NCBI RefSeq assembly: GCF_000017165.1
Contig: NC_009634.1
Span: forward strand, 572,249-636,248
DNA length: 64,000 nt
Origin: Methanococcus vannielii SB
GTDB lineage: Archaea > AGJL01 > Methanococci > Methanococcales > Methanococcaceae
Direction: 5' to 3'
The position numbers and the translations under genes are program-made. The notes under the pieces are model-generated. The model was not told where the DNA came from and ran no database searches. It saw only the letters and a program-made list of their open reading frames with translations. Positions within the stretch are counted from its first letter, which is position 1; each line of letters opens with the position of its first letter. This document shows positions 19,241 through 28,400 of the stretch, piece by piece.

Positions 19241-19783
19241 TCATTTTTTAGCGGTAATTATAGTTATCGGGTTTTTAGAAAGCATCATATGGCCAGAACT
19301 TATCCGTTTACCATATGAAATTAGAACACTGATAACTTCGATTGAAAAATTAAGTCTTTCTAAAATTTGAATAACTTTTACTGAATTTTCAAGCACGATT
19401 GTATTTATTACTATATTTCTAACATTCTTTTCATTTAATTTTTCAATAACTGATTCTATATTTTGGGTACCCCCAATAAAAGCTTTATTTACTTTAAAAT
19501 TTGATATCAAATCTTTTGCATCCCCAAAATAAACTTCACAGTTTTTTACGTTAAATTTATCCATGTTTTTTAGGGTCGTATCGATAGCATCTTTTGAGCC
19601 ATCTACTGCATAAACAAATTTACATCTTTTAGAAATTTCAACAGTCATTCCCCCGCTTCCACATCCTATGTCTAAAATAATATCTTCAGGACAGATGTTT
19701 AATTTTTCAACACTTATTGCCCTTATTTCCTCTTTTGTTATGGGAACTCCATCAAGCCTATAAAATTCGCTGTCTTTTATCAT
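19241..19783 (-). CDS. cbiT: Cobalt-precorrin-6B/7 C15-methyltransferase (decarboxylating)
   Basis: SAM-dependent enzyme of the anaerobic corrin pathway that methylates C15 and decarboxylates the C12 acetate. The 180-residue protein has the SAM-binding loop LDIGCGSGGMTVEIS and AVDGSKDAI, plus FIGGTQNIESVIEKL, all typical of CbiT. CbiE, which methylates C5, is a separate gene at 24075, whereas many bacteria fuse the two as CobL. An N-terminal IKDSEFYRLDGVPITKEEIRA is the usual CbiT opening. It is divergent from radA, with about 150 bases between. Confidence 0.94.
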   Translation of the reverse strand: MIKDSEFYRLDGVPITKEEIRAISVEKLNICPEDIILDIGCGSGGMTVEISKRCKFVYAVDGSKDAIDTTLKNMDKFNVKNCEVYFGDAKDLISNFKVNKAFIGGTQNIESVIEKLNEKNVRNIVINTIVLENSVKVIQILERLNFSIEVISVLISYGKRISSGHMMLSKNPITIITAKK

Positions 19784-19931
19784 TTTACCATCTTATAGCA
19801 TCTTTTATATTATTAACAAGTTATAAATAGTCATATTACTTAATTATATAAAGGGCTTAATTATTAAATAATGTAACAGTTTTAGTATTTTTTTAAATTT
19901 ATTAACATCATATTCAATAAAAGGTGAAGCT

Positions 19932-20900
19932 ATGGCTGACGTTTTAACAGAATTACCGGGAGTAGGCCCATCTACTGCAGAAAAGCTAATTGAAGCAGGT
20001 TATTTAGATTTTATGAAAATTGCAACATCTACAATTGGCGAATTAACTGATATTGAAGGAATTAGTGAGAAAGCTGCTGCTAAAATGATTATGGCAGCGA
20101 GAGAAATGTGTGACCTTGGATTTAAAAGTGGAGTAGAGTTATTAAACCAGAGAAAGAGTGTATGGAGGCTTTCAACTGGAAGTAAGGAATTAGACGAAGT
20201 TTTAGCAGGCGGTCTTGAAAGTCAGTCAGTCACTGAATTTGCAGGAATGTATGGTAGTGGTAAAACACAAATAATGCATCAATCTTGTGTAAATTTACAG
20301 ATTGCTTCAAAAATATTTGCTGAAACAGAAAATGTTTTAGAAAAAGAACTCCCAAATCCAAAATCAGTTTATATAGATACTGAAGGTACATTTAGACCTG
20401 AAAGAATTTTACAGATGGCTGAAGGTGCGGGAGTTGATGGACAGTATGTTTTAGATAATACTTTTGTTGCAAGAGCATATAATTCCGACATGCAGATGCT
20501 ATTTGCAGAAAAAATAGAAGATTTGATAAAAGGCGGAAACAATATTAAATTAGTAATTATTGATTCTTTAACCAGTGCATTTAGAAACGAGTTTACTGGA
20601 AGGGGGAAACTCGCTGAAAGACAACAAAAATTAGGTAGACATATGGCAACCCTAAATAAACTTGCAGACCTTCACAACTGTGTTGTTTTGGTAACAAACC
20701 AAGTTGCTGCAAAACCCGATGCATTCTTTGGCGTTGCAGAGCAAGCTATTGGGGGGCACGTTGTTGGGCATGCTGCAACATTTAGATTTTTCTTGAGAAA
20801 ATCAAAAGGAGATAAAAGAGTTGCGAAACTTTACGATTCCCCACATTTGCCCGATTCAGAAGCAGTATTTAGAATTACTGAAAAAGGCATTCAGGACTAA
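19932..20900 (+). CDS. radA: DNA repair and recombination protein RadA
   Basis: Archaeal Rad51/RecA-family recombinase that forms filaments on single-stranded DNA and drives strand exchange. Its 322 residues begin with a helix-hairpin-helix domain ([17 protein letters not shown]), then the polymerisation motif region, Walker [10 protein letters not shown], Walker [10 protein letters not shown], and the L2 loop region ending [14 protein letters not shown]. The ATG follows AAGGTGAAGCT. A TATA-like AAGTTATAAATA precedes at about 19818-19829, implying a leader of some 90 bases. No intein is present, which sets it apart from some thermophilic homologues. Confidence 0.98.
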   Translation: MADVLTELPGVGPSTAEKLIEAGYLDFMKIATSTIGELTDIEGISEKAAAKMIMAAREMCDLGFKSGVELLNQRKSVWRLSTGSKELDEVLAGGLESQSVTEFAGMYGSGKTQIMHQSCVNLQIASKIFAETENVLEKELPNPKSVYIDTEGTFRPERILQMAEGAGVDGQYVLDNTFVARAYNSDMQMLFAEKIEDLIKGGNNIKLVIIDSLTSAFRNEFTGRGKLAERQQKLGRHMATLNKLADLHNCVVLVTNQVAAKPDAFFGVAEQAIGGHVVGHAATFRFFLRKSKGDKRVAKLYDSPHLPDSEAVFRITEKGIQD

Positions 20901-20973
20901 TTAGGATAAATATTATAAATTAGTTCCATACATAACTTTTTAAAAATAAAGAATAAAAAATAAAATTTTTAGA

Positions 20974-22452
20974 TTATCTTAACATTCCCATTTCTTTTTG
21001 ACGCTTTATTCTCTGTCCCAATATACAGGGTCCGTTTCTATTACCTCCAATTGGGATTTTTGGCGTTCCAAGGCAGTTCATGCACCTTGCCATGACACTT
21101 GAACCTAATGCAAGGCCATCTTCAACAAAAACAATATTTTTAGAAACGTCATCCCATATATCAAGTTCTGAGAGCATTTCAATTATCAATTTTGGTTTTT
21201 CACCAGTAATTCCCGCTCTTCCAGTAATTCCAATTGCAGTTTCTTTAGATACTATTTTTTCATCATGTGCTAACTTTATGAGCCTTTGCGTAATTTTTGC
21301 AGAAACTATGTCAAGCGTATAAAGAAGTGTTGGAACATTTGATTCCTGTAGAATTTTTGCTCCGATTTTTTCAAGTTCAAAAATATCACTACCATTTTCA
21401 CCAACGTCACAACCTATCAAAAATGTACCTGCTTTTTGTGCACTTTCAGGATTTACTGGGACTGTTCCAAATCTGGAAACGCCTTTTGGAACTTCTCTTA
21501 TTATAACAAATTTATGAATTTCTTCAGCATATTTTTTTGCAAGTTCTTTATCAAGTTTTCCTTTAGTATTTATGATATCTAAAACTGCACCGCCCCTTTT
21601 ATTTACTAAATCAGTTCCTCGAACTACTGAATCACATACTGCCCCTGCTAAACCACATAAATTTCCTACAACTTTTGCATAAGGTTCTGAATCATTAGTA
21701 ATCCTACCTGCCAAGGTTGTACCAAAGTCTATACTTATACAGGGATTTCGGTAATCAATTTCTGTCCATTTGCTTCCAATTTTTATTCCTGCAGTTACAA
21801 GTTCCCCTTCCATTTCATTTGCAACTACTTCTTTTCCAGTTGGGGGAACTACTCCTGTTACTGCCCCATCAAAAATTAATTTATCTATTAAAGTATAATC
21901 TTGTAATATTTCTGGAAGCTGCTTTTTTGTCATTATCGGCGTCATTTTTCCATTTGGAATTCCTGCCATCCTACAACCTTCAGCAAGGGATACTATCATC
22001 ATTCCAACTTCTTCAGGAGATGCAAATCCAGCAGTAACACCTGTACTCCTAACAACAAAATGAATATCATTTACACTTAAATGTGCTTTATCCATTGCTC
22101 CTTTTAAAACATCCCTAACCATTTCAGAAACTGCTTCTTTTGTAAGTTCAATATCCCATATTGTACGTCCAAAAACCTTCTCTCCTTTTTTAGGTGGCCG
22201 TACATCCCTTGTAAGCCTGACTTCCTTTGATACCACGTAAGTTTTTCCAGATTCCATATCTGTTGCAGAAATAATTGATTTAGTGGTTGTATTTCCAAGT
22301 TCAACCGAAGCTACCGTGTAATACGGTAAAATTCTCTGGTTTGGGCCAACTTTTTTTGGATTTAAATCCATTACATCGATAGATTGTGATTTAGCATATT
22401 GAATCTTTGGTGATTTTGAGAACATACCCTTAATTAACTTAATAAAGCCCAT
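20974..22452 (-). CDS. Methanogenesis marker protein 14
   Basis: A 492-residue protein of the methanogen-specific family known as methanogenesis marker 14. Its role is undefined but it co-occurs with methyl-coenzyme M reductase. Visible features are a central ASKHA-like pattern (SVELGNTTTKSII at about residues 50-62, and CISIDFGTTLAGRI further on), a GAVTGVVPPTGKE segment, and a cysteine-bearing C-terminus RCMNCLGTPKIPIGGNRNGPC. The paired phosphate-loop-like motifs suggest an ATP-binding actin-like fold, perhaps an activator of a corrinoid or metal enzyme; this is inference. Its 3' end faces radA. Confidence 0.9.
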   Translation of the reverse strand: MGFIKLIKGMFSKSPKIQYAKSQSIDVMDLNPKKVGPNQRILPYYTVASVELGNTTTKSIISATDMESGKTYVVSKEVRLTRDVRPPKKGEKVFGRTIWDIELTKEAVSEMVRDVLKGAMDKAHLSVNDIHFVVRSTGVTAGFASPEEVGMMIVSLAEGCRMAGIPNGKMTPIMTKKQLPEILQDYTLIDKLIFDGAVTGVVPPTGKEVVANEMEGELVTAGIKIGSKWTEIDYRNPCISIDFGTTLAGRITNDSEPYAKVVGNLCGLAGAVCDSVVRGTDLVNKRGGAVLDIINTKGKLDKELAKKYAEEIHKFVIIREVPKGVSRFGTVPVNPESAQKAGTFLIGCDVGENGSDIFELEKIGAKILQESNVPTLLYTLDIVSAKITQRLIKLAHDEKIVSKETAIGITGRAGITGEKPKLIIEMLSELDIWDDVSKNIVFVEDGLALGSSVMARCMNCLGTPKIPIGGNRNGPCILGQRIKRQKEMGMLR

Positions 22453-22656
22453 TTATACCATCTCCATACTCTAAACTTGCAAAATTATTATAATTATTTA
22501 AAAAAACATTAATAAATTATGAAAATTTGATTATATAAATGTGGTATTTTTGAATTTTAAAACCGCAAATATCTCATTATCTAAAATCAGCTACATTATT
22601 TTAAAATGGTTGTAACTTTAAGGGCTAAATTTTTAGAAATGTAGTTTAGTAACATA

Positions 22657-23832
22657 TTATTTTCCAAATACGGCCTTCTCCAAAATTGGCCAAACTACAC
22701 TTGAAGGGCTATCCATATCTCCTTTTTCATTTATAATGTCTAAAAGATTATTTTTAGTTACGTATTCCAAAATCCTGTCGATTTTGCCATCGTCAATCAT
22801 GTTAAAAATCCTTCTTATTTTAAGATTTTTATCGATTTCTTTTGAAAATTCCTTTTTCCAGTCTTTTTCATAGCTTTTTAGGAATTCAAGCGAATAATTT
22901 CCTTTAAAATAGTTATTTATAGTATTTGCACAGATTTTTCCACATTTAGCACCGTAGTAGAGTCCGCCACCACTTAAAGGTTTTACTTGCCCTGCAGAGT
23001 CCCCAACAAGCATTACATTATCCGTTACAGTTTTTGAATAGCCTATAGGAATTGCACCAGACGTAAATTCAATTGGAGTTGCATTTTTTAAAATTTCATT
23101 TGCAATACGGTTATTTTTTAAAAATTCCGTTAATTTTTTGTAAGAATTATTTGAATCACACGTTCCAACTCTTACTCTATCATTTCCAAGTGGAATTATC
23201 CAAGTAAAAAACCTTTCAGAATATCTTTTATCATAAAATACATTTACAAAATCATCATCAATTTTTGCATTTGCATATTCTATCTGTATTCCGGATATTA
23301 TTTCTCTTTTCTTATTCATTTGAAGTGATTTTCCAATATTTGAGCGGATTCCATCAGCACCGATAATTATTTTAGGGCATACTTCGTAACTTTCACCAAG
23401 ATGCATTATTTCAAGCTTTTGAAATTTTTCTTTAAGGCTAGATTTAGTAATGTAATTACGTCTTTTTTGGTTTGAATTTTTGATTTTCCCATACGATTTC
23501 ATTAAAACATCTACTCTTTTTGAGGCCCTTTTTGCAATATCTTTATCCATTACCTTTCTTTCAAAAACTTCTGCCCTAACTTTCTCATTTCCAACTGTAA
23601 ATACATTGTTTTTTGAAAATATATTTGCTCCTCGAACCTTATTTACTGAACCCTTAGGATTGCCAAGTTCTTTTACCCCATTTACACTTATAAGTCCTGC
23701 ACATTGTAGTGGTACCCCAATTTCTTGATGCTCCTCTAAAACAAGCACTTTTTTATCCGTAATATTTTCCCCAGTTATAAATCCGGCTGGGCCCCCTCCA
23801 ACAATTATTATATCGTACTTTTCAAAATCCAT
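22657..23832 (-). CDS. Digeranylgeranylglycerophospholipid reductase-like flavoprotein
   Basis: FAD-dependent reductase of the geranylgeranyl reductase family that saturates the isoprenoid chains of archaeal membrane lipids. The 391-residue protein begins with the dinucleotide-binding motif DIIIVGGGPAGFITGENI, followed by GVPLQCAGLIS (the conserved C-A-G-L region near the flavin). Then come IIGADGIRSNIGKSL, the second FAD motif VMLVGDSAGQVKPLSGGGLYYGAK, and a family-typical C-terminus. Length is right. Methanogens have several paralogues, so the exact lipid substrate is not certain. It is a solitary gene, divergent from cbiE. Confidence 0.87.
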   Translation of the reverse strand: MDFEKYDIIIVGGGPAGFITGENITDKKVLVLEEHQEIGVPLQCAGLISVNGVKELGNPKGSVNKVRGANIFSKNNVFTVGNEKVRAEVFERKVMDKDIAKRASKRVDVLMKSYGKIKNSNQKRRNYITKSSLKEKFQKLEIMHLGESYEVCPKIIIGADGIRSNIGKSLQMNKKREIISGIQIEYANAKIDDDFVNVFYDKRYSERFFTWIIPLGNDRVRVGTCDSNNSYKKLTEFLKNNRIANEILKNATPIEFTSGAIPIGYSKTVTDNVMLVGDSAGQVKPLSGGGLYYGAKCGKICANTINNYFKGNYSLEFLKSYEKDWKKEFSKEIDKNLKIRRIFNMIDDGKIDRILEYVTKNNLLDIINEKGDMDSPSSVVWPILEKAVFGK

Positions 23833-24074
23833 CTTATTCCCGAAAATTTTTTTAAAGTTACCGTAGTTTTTAAAAATAGCCCTAATTAAAAACTATTAAT
23901 TAAGAATTAATAACTAAGAATTACTAATAAAAATTTAAAAAATTTAAATATTTTTAAATTCAATATTAAATACCTGCATAAATATATTTTCATTATTATT
24001 CAAGTTAATCTCAAATGTGGGTTACTTATGGATTAATTGTAATATATTGTAAAATAAATACGGAAGATGGTAAT

Positions 24075-24701
24075 ATGATATATATCGTTGGAATTGGGCC
24101 GGGAAACCGAAATTACATTACTATTGAAGCATTAAATACTGTTAAAAACTCAGAAGTTGTTATTGGAAGTAAAAGGGCACTTAAAAACTTCGAAATTAAC
24201 GGAGAAGTTATTGAACTTACAAAAAATCTTAAATTAGAACTTTATAACTTTTTAAAAGAGCATCTTAAAACCGGGAATAAAAAAAATGTCTCGATATTGT
24301 CTACTGGAGACCCTTGTTTTAGCGGGCTTTTAAAAACTGTTCTGGATTTTGATTTTATTAAAAAAGAGGATATTGAAGTGATTTCAGGAATTTCTTCGAT
24401 TCAATATGCTGCTTCGAAGTTGAAAATTTCTTCGGAAGATTATCGAATTTTAACCCTTCATGGAAAAGAAGAAAATTTAAAAAAGTTACTTGAATGCGTA
24501 AAAAATAAAGAAAAAGTGATTTTTTTACCAAATAATATAAAAAGAGAACTTGGATATTTGATCAATAATGGAGTTTCAAAGGATATAACTGCAACAATTC
24601 TTGAAAATTTATCGTATGATAATGAAAAAATAGTTACTGGCCCGATATGCAATTTAATTAATGAAAACTATTCATATCTTTTAGTATGTGTAATTAACTA
24701 A
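24075..24701 (+). CDS. cbiE: Cobalt-precorrin-7 C5-methyltransferase
   Basis: Methylates C5 of the corrin ring in anaerobic cobamide synthesis; partner of CbiT. The ATG at 24075 opens MIYIVGIGPGN, the class III tetrapyrrole methylase glycine motif, after a weak GGTAAT. The in-frame ATG at 24015 would add 20 residues not seen in the family. Further motifs are ILSTGDPCFSGLL and EVISGISSIQYAASKL. It has 208 residues, normal for the single-domain enzyme. The 3' neighbour is a lipoprotein gene 50 bases on. Confidence 0.92.
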   Translation: MIYIVGIGPGNRNYITIEALNTVKNSEVVIGSKRALKNFEINGEVIELTKNLKLELYNFLKEHLKTGNKKNVSILSTGDPCFSGLLKTVLDFDFIKKEDIEVISGISSIQYAASKLKISSEDYRILTLHGKEENLKKLLECVKNKEKVIFLPNNIKRELGYLINNGVSKDITATILENLSYDNEKIVTGPICNLINENYSYLLVCVIN

Positions 24702-24750
24702 CTTAATTTAAGTAAATTGATTAAGTAAAAATAGTAAAATAGGGGAAATT

Positions 24751-25380
24751 TTGAAAAAAATAATTTTGATTGCAATTTTACTGAATGTAATATTTTTAAC
24801 CGGGTTTTCAGGGTGCATTGAAAAAAATTATAGTTCTGCAGAAATTATTAAAAATAGCCCGTATCCTGAATTTTTATACGTTAACAATAATGCGTTAAAG
24901 CTTTTTTTAAACGAAACTTCTAAAAAGGAGCTATCAGACTATTTTTTCATGATTTTTGAAGGGGCATACATAAATACTGAAAAACCAGATGAAATTGCGT
25001 TAAAAACGCCACTTTGGGTTTTTGGAAGCCTGTTTCAGGGCGAAAACATAAAATCAGAACAGGGTTTTATATTCCTAAATTCAAATTACGTTTCAAAGCC
25101 CGTAACTAATTTCAGCTATCCAACACAGTATAACGACATAGTTTACCACGGCAAAAATAAAACTATTCTATTTGAAATAAATAGTGATTACAGTAATTTT
25201 GCAGTTTTTATGGAAGATAATATAGAAAACAGACGTTTACTCAAAAATATTAGCGAAATTGGTGGAAAAAAGATTAAAAATAAAGATATTATTGAATATA
25301 ATAAAGTAATTCAGGGAACGTATTTTATAGATACTAAAGAATTTTCCTTTGAATTTATTTTTGAATTAATAGAAAATTAG
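24751..25380 (+). CDS. Predicted lipoprotein of unknown function
   Basis: A 209-residue exported protein. It starts at TTG after AGGGGAAATT. The N-terminus is a classic lipoprotein signal: KK, a hydrophobic stretch LIAILLNVIFLTGF, then the lipobox FSGC with Cys23 as the lipid-modified residue. The mature part is mostly polar with aromatic residues and repeated short beta-like stretches, and has no recognisable domain. It probably faces the outside of the cytoplasmic membrane. I do not recognise the family. It lies between cbiE and a FUN14 gene with short AT-rich gaps. Confidence 0.65.
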   Translation: MKKIILIAILLNVIFLTGFSGCIEKNYSSAEIIKNSPYPEFLYVNNNALKLFLNETSKKELSDYFFMIFEGAYINTEKPDEIALKTPLWVFGSLFQGENIKSEQGFIFLNSNYVSKPVTNFSYPTQYNDIVYHGKNKTILFEINSDYSNFAVFMEDNIENRRLLKNISEIGGKKIKNKDIIEYNKVIQGTYFIDTKEFSFEFIFELIEN

Positions 25381-25492
25381 AATTAATTATTAAAAATTTA
25401 TAACTGTTTTTTTAAAAATCAAATAACAAGTTATATAAAAAATGATTCAACGAATTAATATACTCCTTATAAAAAATAAAAGGGATTTAAAA

Positions 25493-25795
25493 ATGGATGT
25501 TATGCAGTTTGTTCCAGATATTGGAACTGGATTTATAACCGGATTTATTGTTGGATGGGGAATTAAAGTCGCAATGAAGGTTGTTATTGCTTTGATTGGC
25601 CTTTATGTGTTCAGTTTAATTTATTTAAGTAATTTAGGCGTAATTTCGATAAATACTGATGCACTTTTCGGACTTGTTGGAAACGTTGAAAGTGCCGTTG
25701 TTTCATATGGGAGTCAGGCCGCAGGATTAATTCACTCCGTATCTCTTGGAGGCGGTTTTGCAGCAGGTGCAGCAGTTGGATTAAAAAAAGGATAA
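25493..25795 (+). CDS. FUN14-family small membrane protein
   Basis: A 100-residue membrane protein. The ATG at 25493 follows AAAGGGATTTAAAA; the frame upstream to 25442 lacks a binding site. It shows the FUN14 pattern: GTGFITGFIVGWGIKVAMKV, a hydrophobic helix VVIALIGLYVFSLIYLSNLGVISIN, and a glycine/alanine-rich C-terminal helix GGGFAAGAAVGLKKG. FUN14 proteins are found in archaea with no firm function; in eukaryotes they are mitochondrial. Two to three membrane segments are expected. It is probably co-transcribed with the nucleotidyltransferase gene 49 bases downstream, though their products have no obvious link. Confidence 0.75.
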   Translation: MDVMQFVPDIGTGFITGFIVGWGIKVAMKVVIALIGLYVFSLIYLSNLGVISINTDALFGLVGNVESAVVSYGSQAAGLIHSVSLGGGFAAGAAVGLKKG

Positions 25796-25843
25796 TATAA
25801 AATTTAAATTTTTAAAATTATTCTACTTTAAAACGTGAAAAAT

Positions 25844-26908
25844 ATGGATATACGACTTAGGGATTTTGTAAAGACTAGAGAAGGATACTTTGCAGTAAAT
25901 ACGTACCAACACCCCAAAGACAAGATAATATCTTTTTTAAGGTACATAAATATTGATGAAATTGGGATGCATATTTTAAAAGACTATAATCTTGATGAAA
26001 ACGATATTAGGTCGCTTGAAGGGCATAACTATATAAAAATTGCAGAAAGTAAAACTGCTTATGATATTTTAAAAGAATATTACCCCGAATACCTGTTTTA
26101 TGATGATGTAAACGATGTACTGCTTCATGCAATTCCTAAAAATAGGATTGAATCAATATTAAGTCCAAATGCTCGGTTAAAAAATGTGCTTGAAACACAG
26201 AATACTAACGCCGAAAAAAAATGTGCAAAACTAGCAGAAATATTAAACAATTACGGGCTAAAATATGAAAATATGGGCGTTTCTGGTTCAACAGTATTAA
26301 AATTAAATAATAAATTATCAGACATTGATTTTGTAGTCTATGGAATGAAAAACCATAAATTCGCACGAGAAATATTAAATATGGCTTTCCAAGATAATGT
26401 TTTAAAACCTCTTTCAGATGAATTTTGGAAGAAAGCGTTTTTAAAAAGGATAAAAGATAAAACAATCGGTTACGATGAATTTGTATGGCATGAAAAGAGG
26501 AAATTAAATAGGGGAGTTATTGACGGCGTAATGTTTGATTTACTTGCTACAAGAGATTGGAATGAAATAAACGAATCTTACGGGGAAAAGAGATATAAAA
26601 ACCTTGGTTTTATCCAAATTAAAGCAAAAGTAGCCGATGATTCATTTATTTTTGATAATCCTGCACTTTATACATTAGAAGATGTTGAAATTCTAAATAA
26701 TGAAAATAATATAAATGTAACTGCTGATGAAATAAAAGAAGTCGTCTCTTTCACACACACCTATGCTGGTTCAGCATATTTTGGTGAAGAAATAGTCGTT
26801 AGGGGAAAATTAGAAGAAGTTTACGGGAAAAAATGCTATAAACGAGTTGTTGTTGGAACTACCAGAGAAGCGTTTAATGAATATGTAAGATTAAAAAGTA
26901 ATTTTTAA
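25844..26908 (+). CDS. Archaeal predicted nucleotidyltransferase (COG1665-like)
   Basis: A 354-residue soluble protein with a polymerase-beta-type nucleotidyltransferase core in its middle: GVSGSTVLKL...LSDIDFVVYG, where the GS and the DxD-like pair bind metal and nucleotide. The N-terminal 130 residues are a conserved helical domain of the family, and the C-terminal part (VVSFTHTYAGSAYFGEEIVVRGKLEEV) looks like a beta-barrel. The ATG at 25844 follows CGTGAAAAAT. The substrate is not known. It is convergent with modD. Confidence 0.75.
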   Translation: MDIRLRDFVKTREGYFAVNTYQHPKDKIISFLRYINIDEIGMHILKDYNLDENDIRSLEGHNYIKIAESKTAYDILKEYYPEYLFYDDVNDVLLHAIPKNRIESILSPNARLKNVLETQNTNAEKKCAKLAEILNNYGLKYENMGVSGSTVLKLNNKLSDIDFVVYGMKNHKFAREILNMAFQDNVLKPLSDEFWKKAFLKRIKDKTIGYDEFVWHEKRKLNRGVIDGVMFDLLATRDWNEINESYGEKRYKNLGFIQIKAKVADDSFIFDNPALYTLEDVEILNNENNINVTADEIKEVVSFTHTYAGSAYFGEEIVVRGKLEEVYGKKCYKRVVVGTTREAFNEYVRLKSNF

Positions 26909-26923
26909 ATTATTTGAAAAATA

Positions 26924-27775
26924 TTAATCTATTTTTTCAATTAATGCTTTTATATCCGCAGGCTTTGTAAAATAAAGCGATGAAGTAACTATAACGTCAA
27001 CACCTGTTTTTGCATATTCTTCAATATTTTCAATATTAATTCCACCTGCACAAGCCACAGTTATTTTCTGGTTTACTGATTTAGCATCTTTAATAAAGTT
27101 TTCTACCTCTTTTGGACTTAATTTATCAAGTTGAATAAAATCAAAACCCATTTTAACATATTTCAACCCAATTTCATGATTATCTGTTTCTATTCCTATT
27201 TTCTTTTCAAGAACTTTTGATTTCATTATTTCCAAAGTGTTTTGGAGTTCTGAATCATCTTTTAAAAATATAAGGTGTTCATTAAAAATCAGAACTGTCT
27301 CTGATAGCCCCATCCTATGAGGATAAGCACCTCCTGAAATTACTGCCTTTATTGAGAGTTTTTTAGTTCCAGCAGCGCTTTTTCTAGTTGTTACTATATT
27401 TACATGATTGTTGTACTTTTTTGAAATATCTACAAATTCCTTTGTTTTTGTAGCAATTCCAGAATATCCCTCAAGTAATCTTAAAACACTTTTCCATGCG
27501 AGGTGGATTTTATCCGCTCTTCCAAATGCTTCAAAAAATACCTGGCCTTTTTTTACAAAGGTTCCCGAACTTAAATAATTTTTTACAGTTAGTCCTATAG
27601 TAGTACAGATTCTTGCGGATTCCTCAGTACAACATATTACCATGTCATGTCTTGCAATGTATGAAATTTTTGCATTAAATCTACTTAAGTCCATTAATTG
27701 TGAAGTTAAATCTAATGGATTTACGTCTTCTTCAATTATTTTTTCTAATTCAGAATCAGCTATATAAAATGACAT
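26924..27775 (-). CDS. modD: ModD-family protein (quinolinate phosphoribosyltransferase-like, molybdate-associated)
   Basis: A 284-residue member of the NadC/ModD fold. Features matching ModD rather than NadC are the opening FYIADSELEKIIEEDVNPLDLTS, and SGIATKTKEFVD with TTRKSAAGTKKLSIKAVISGG. The family-characteristic PHRMGLSETVLIFNEH also favours ModD. ModD genes sit with molybdate/tungstate transport or cofactor genes and the reaction is unknown. The ATG at 27775 follows TTGAGGGTTAAA. Here it heads a neighbourhood with FdhD-, MoeB- and MoaE-like genes. A true NadC role is the main alternative, since nadA is 8 kb away, but the motifs favour ModD. Confidence 0.8.
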   Translation of the reverse strand: MSFYIADSELEKIIEEDVNPLDLTSQLMDLSRFNAKISYIARHDMVICCTEESARICTTIGLTVKNYLSSGTFVKKGQVFFEAFGRADKIHLAWKSVLRLLEGYSGIATKTKEFVDISKKYNNHVNIVTTRKSAAGTKKLSIKAVISGGAYPHRMGLSETVLIFNEHLIFLKDDSELQNTLEIMKSKVLEKKIGIETDNHEIGLKYVKMGFDFIQLDKLSPKEVENFIKDAKSVNQKITVACAGGINIENIEEYAKTGVDVIVTSSLYFTKPADIKALIEKID

Positions 27776-27918
27776 TTTAACCCTCAAATTATTATAATTT
27801 ATTAATCTAAATATTTATTTTAACATATATTATTTGCCATTTAAATTTCAAATAATGGCATTTTTTATAGGTTACATAAATTAGTGTTACTATCAAAAGA
27901 TTTAATGGTGGTAATATT

Positions 27919-28365
27919 ATAAAAATTCCTAATTATGGGGCAATAACTGCTAAAAACGTTGTTTTTGATTTAAATGGAACTCTTGCCGTTGATGGAAAAG
28001 TAAGTAGTGATGTAAAAATATTGTTAAAAGAACTTGGAAATACATATAATATCATAGTAGTAACTGCAGACACTTATGGCACACTTAAATTAGAATTTGA
28101 TGGCTTAAATATAACAATAGAAAAAATTAAAGACGAAATTGAAAAAGTAAATGCTGCAAAAAAATATTATCCATATATTGGGATTGGAAACGGAAATAAT
28201 GACTGTTCAATGCTTTTAGAAAGTGAACTTGGAATTTTAATTATTGGAAAAGAAGGTGCCGCAATAAAAGCCCTTTTAAATTCAGACCTCGTTGTAACAG
28301 ACATTAAAGATGCCATTAATTTATTATTAAATGAAAAAAGGCTTATTGCAACGCTAAGAAAGTAA
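27919..28365 (+). CDS. HAD-superfamily protein, soluble P-type-ATPase-like, apparent AUA start
   Basis: A small protein of about 148 residues with HAD motifs: nucleophile region VVFDLNGTL, motif II IIVVTADT, and motif IV IGNGNNDCSML, as in P-type ATPase phosphorylation domains (COG4087-like). The second aspartate of the DxDxT motif is Asn and the first Asp of GDGxND is Asn, so catalysis may be altered. There is no ATG, GTG or TTG in frame between the upstream stop (27877) and the conserved core. GGTGGT (27907-27912) lies six bases before ATA at 27919, which gives MKIPNYGAITAKNVVFD. An internal TTG at 28021 would delete motif I. It is divergent from modD. Confidence 0.7.
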   Translation: MKIPNYGAITAKNVVFDLNGTLAVDGKVSSDVKILLKELGNTYNIIVVTADTYGTLKLEFDGLNITIEKIKDEIEKVNAAKKYYPYIGIGNGNNDCSMLLESELGILIIGKEGAAIKALLNSDLVVTDIKDAINLLLNEKRLIATLRK

Positions 28366-28400
28366 ATTCAATTATTAAAACGTCAATTATAGGATAATTC

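Noticed and set aside
27905-27922. ATG at 27905 as the start of the HAD gene
   Set aside because: It is out of frame and reaches a stop after five codons.
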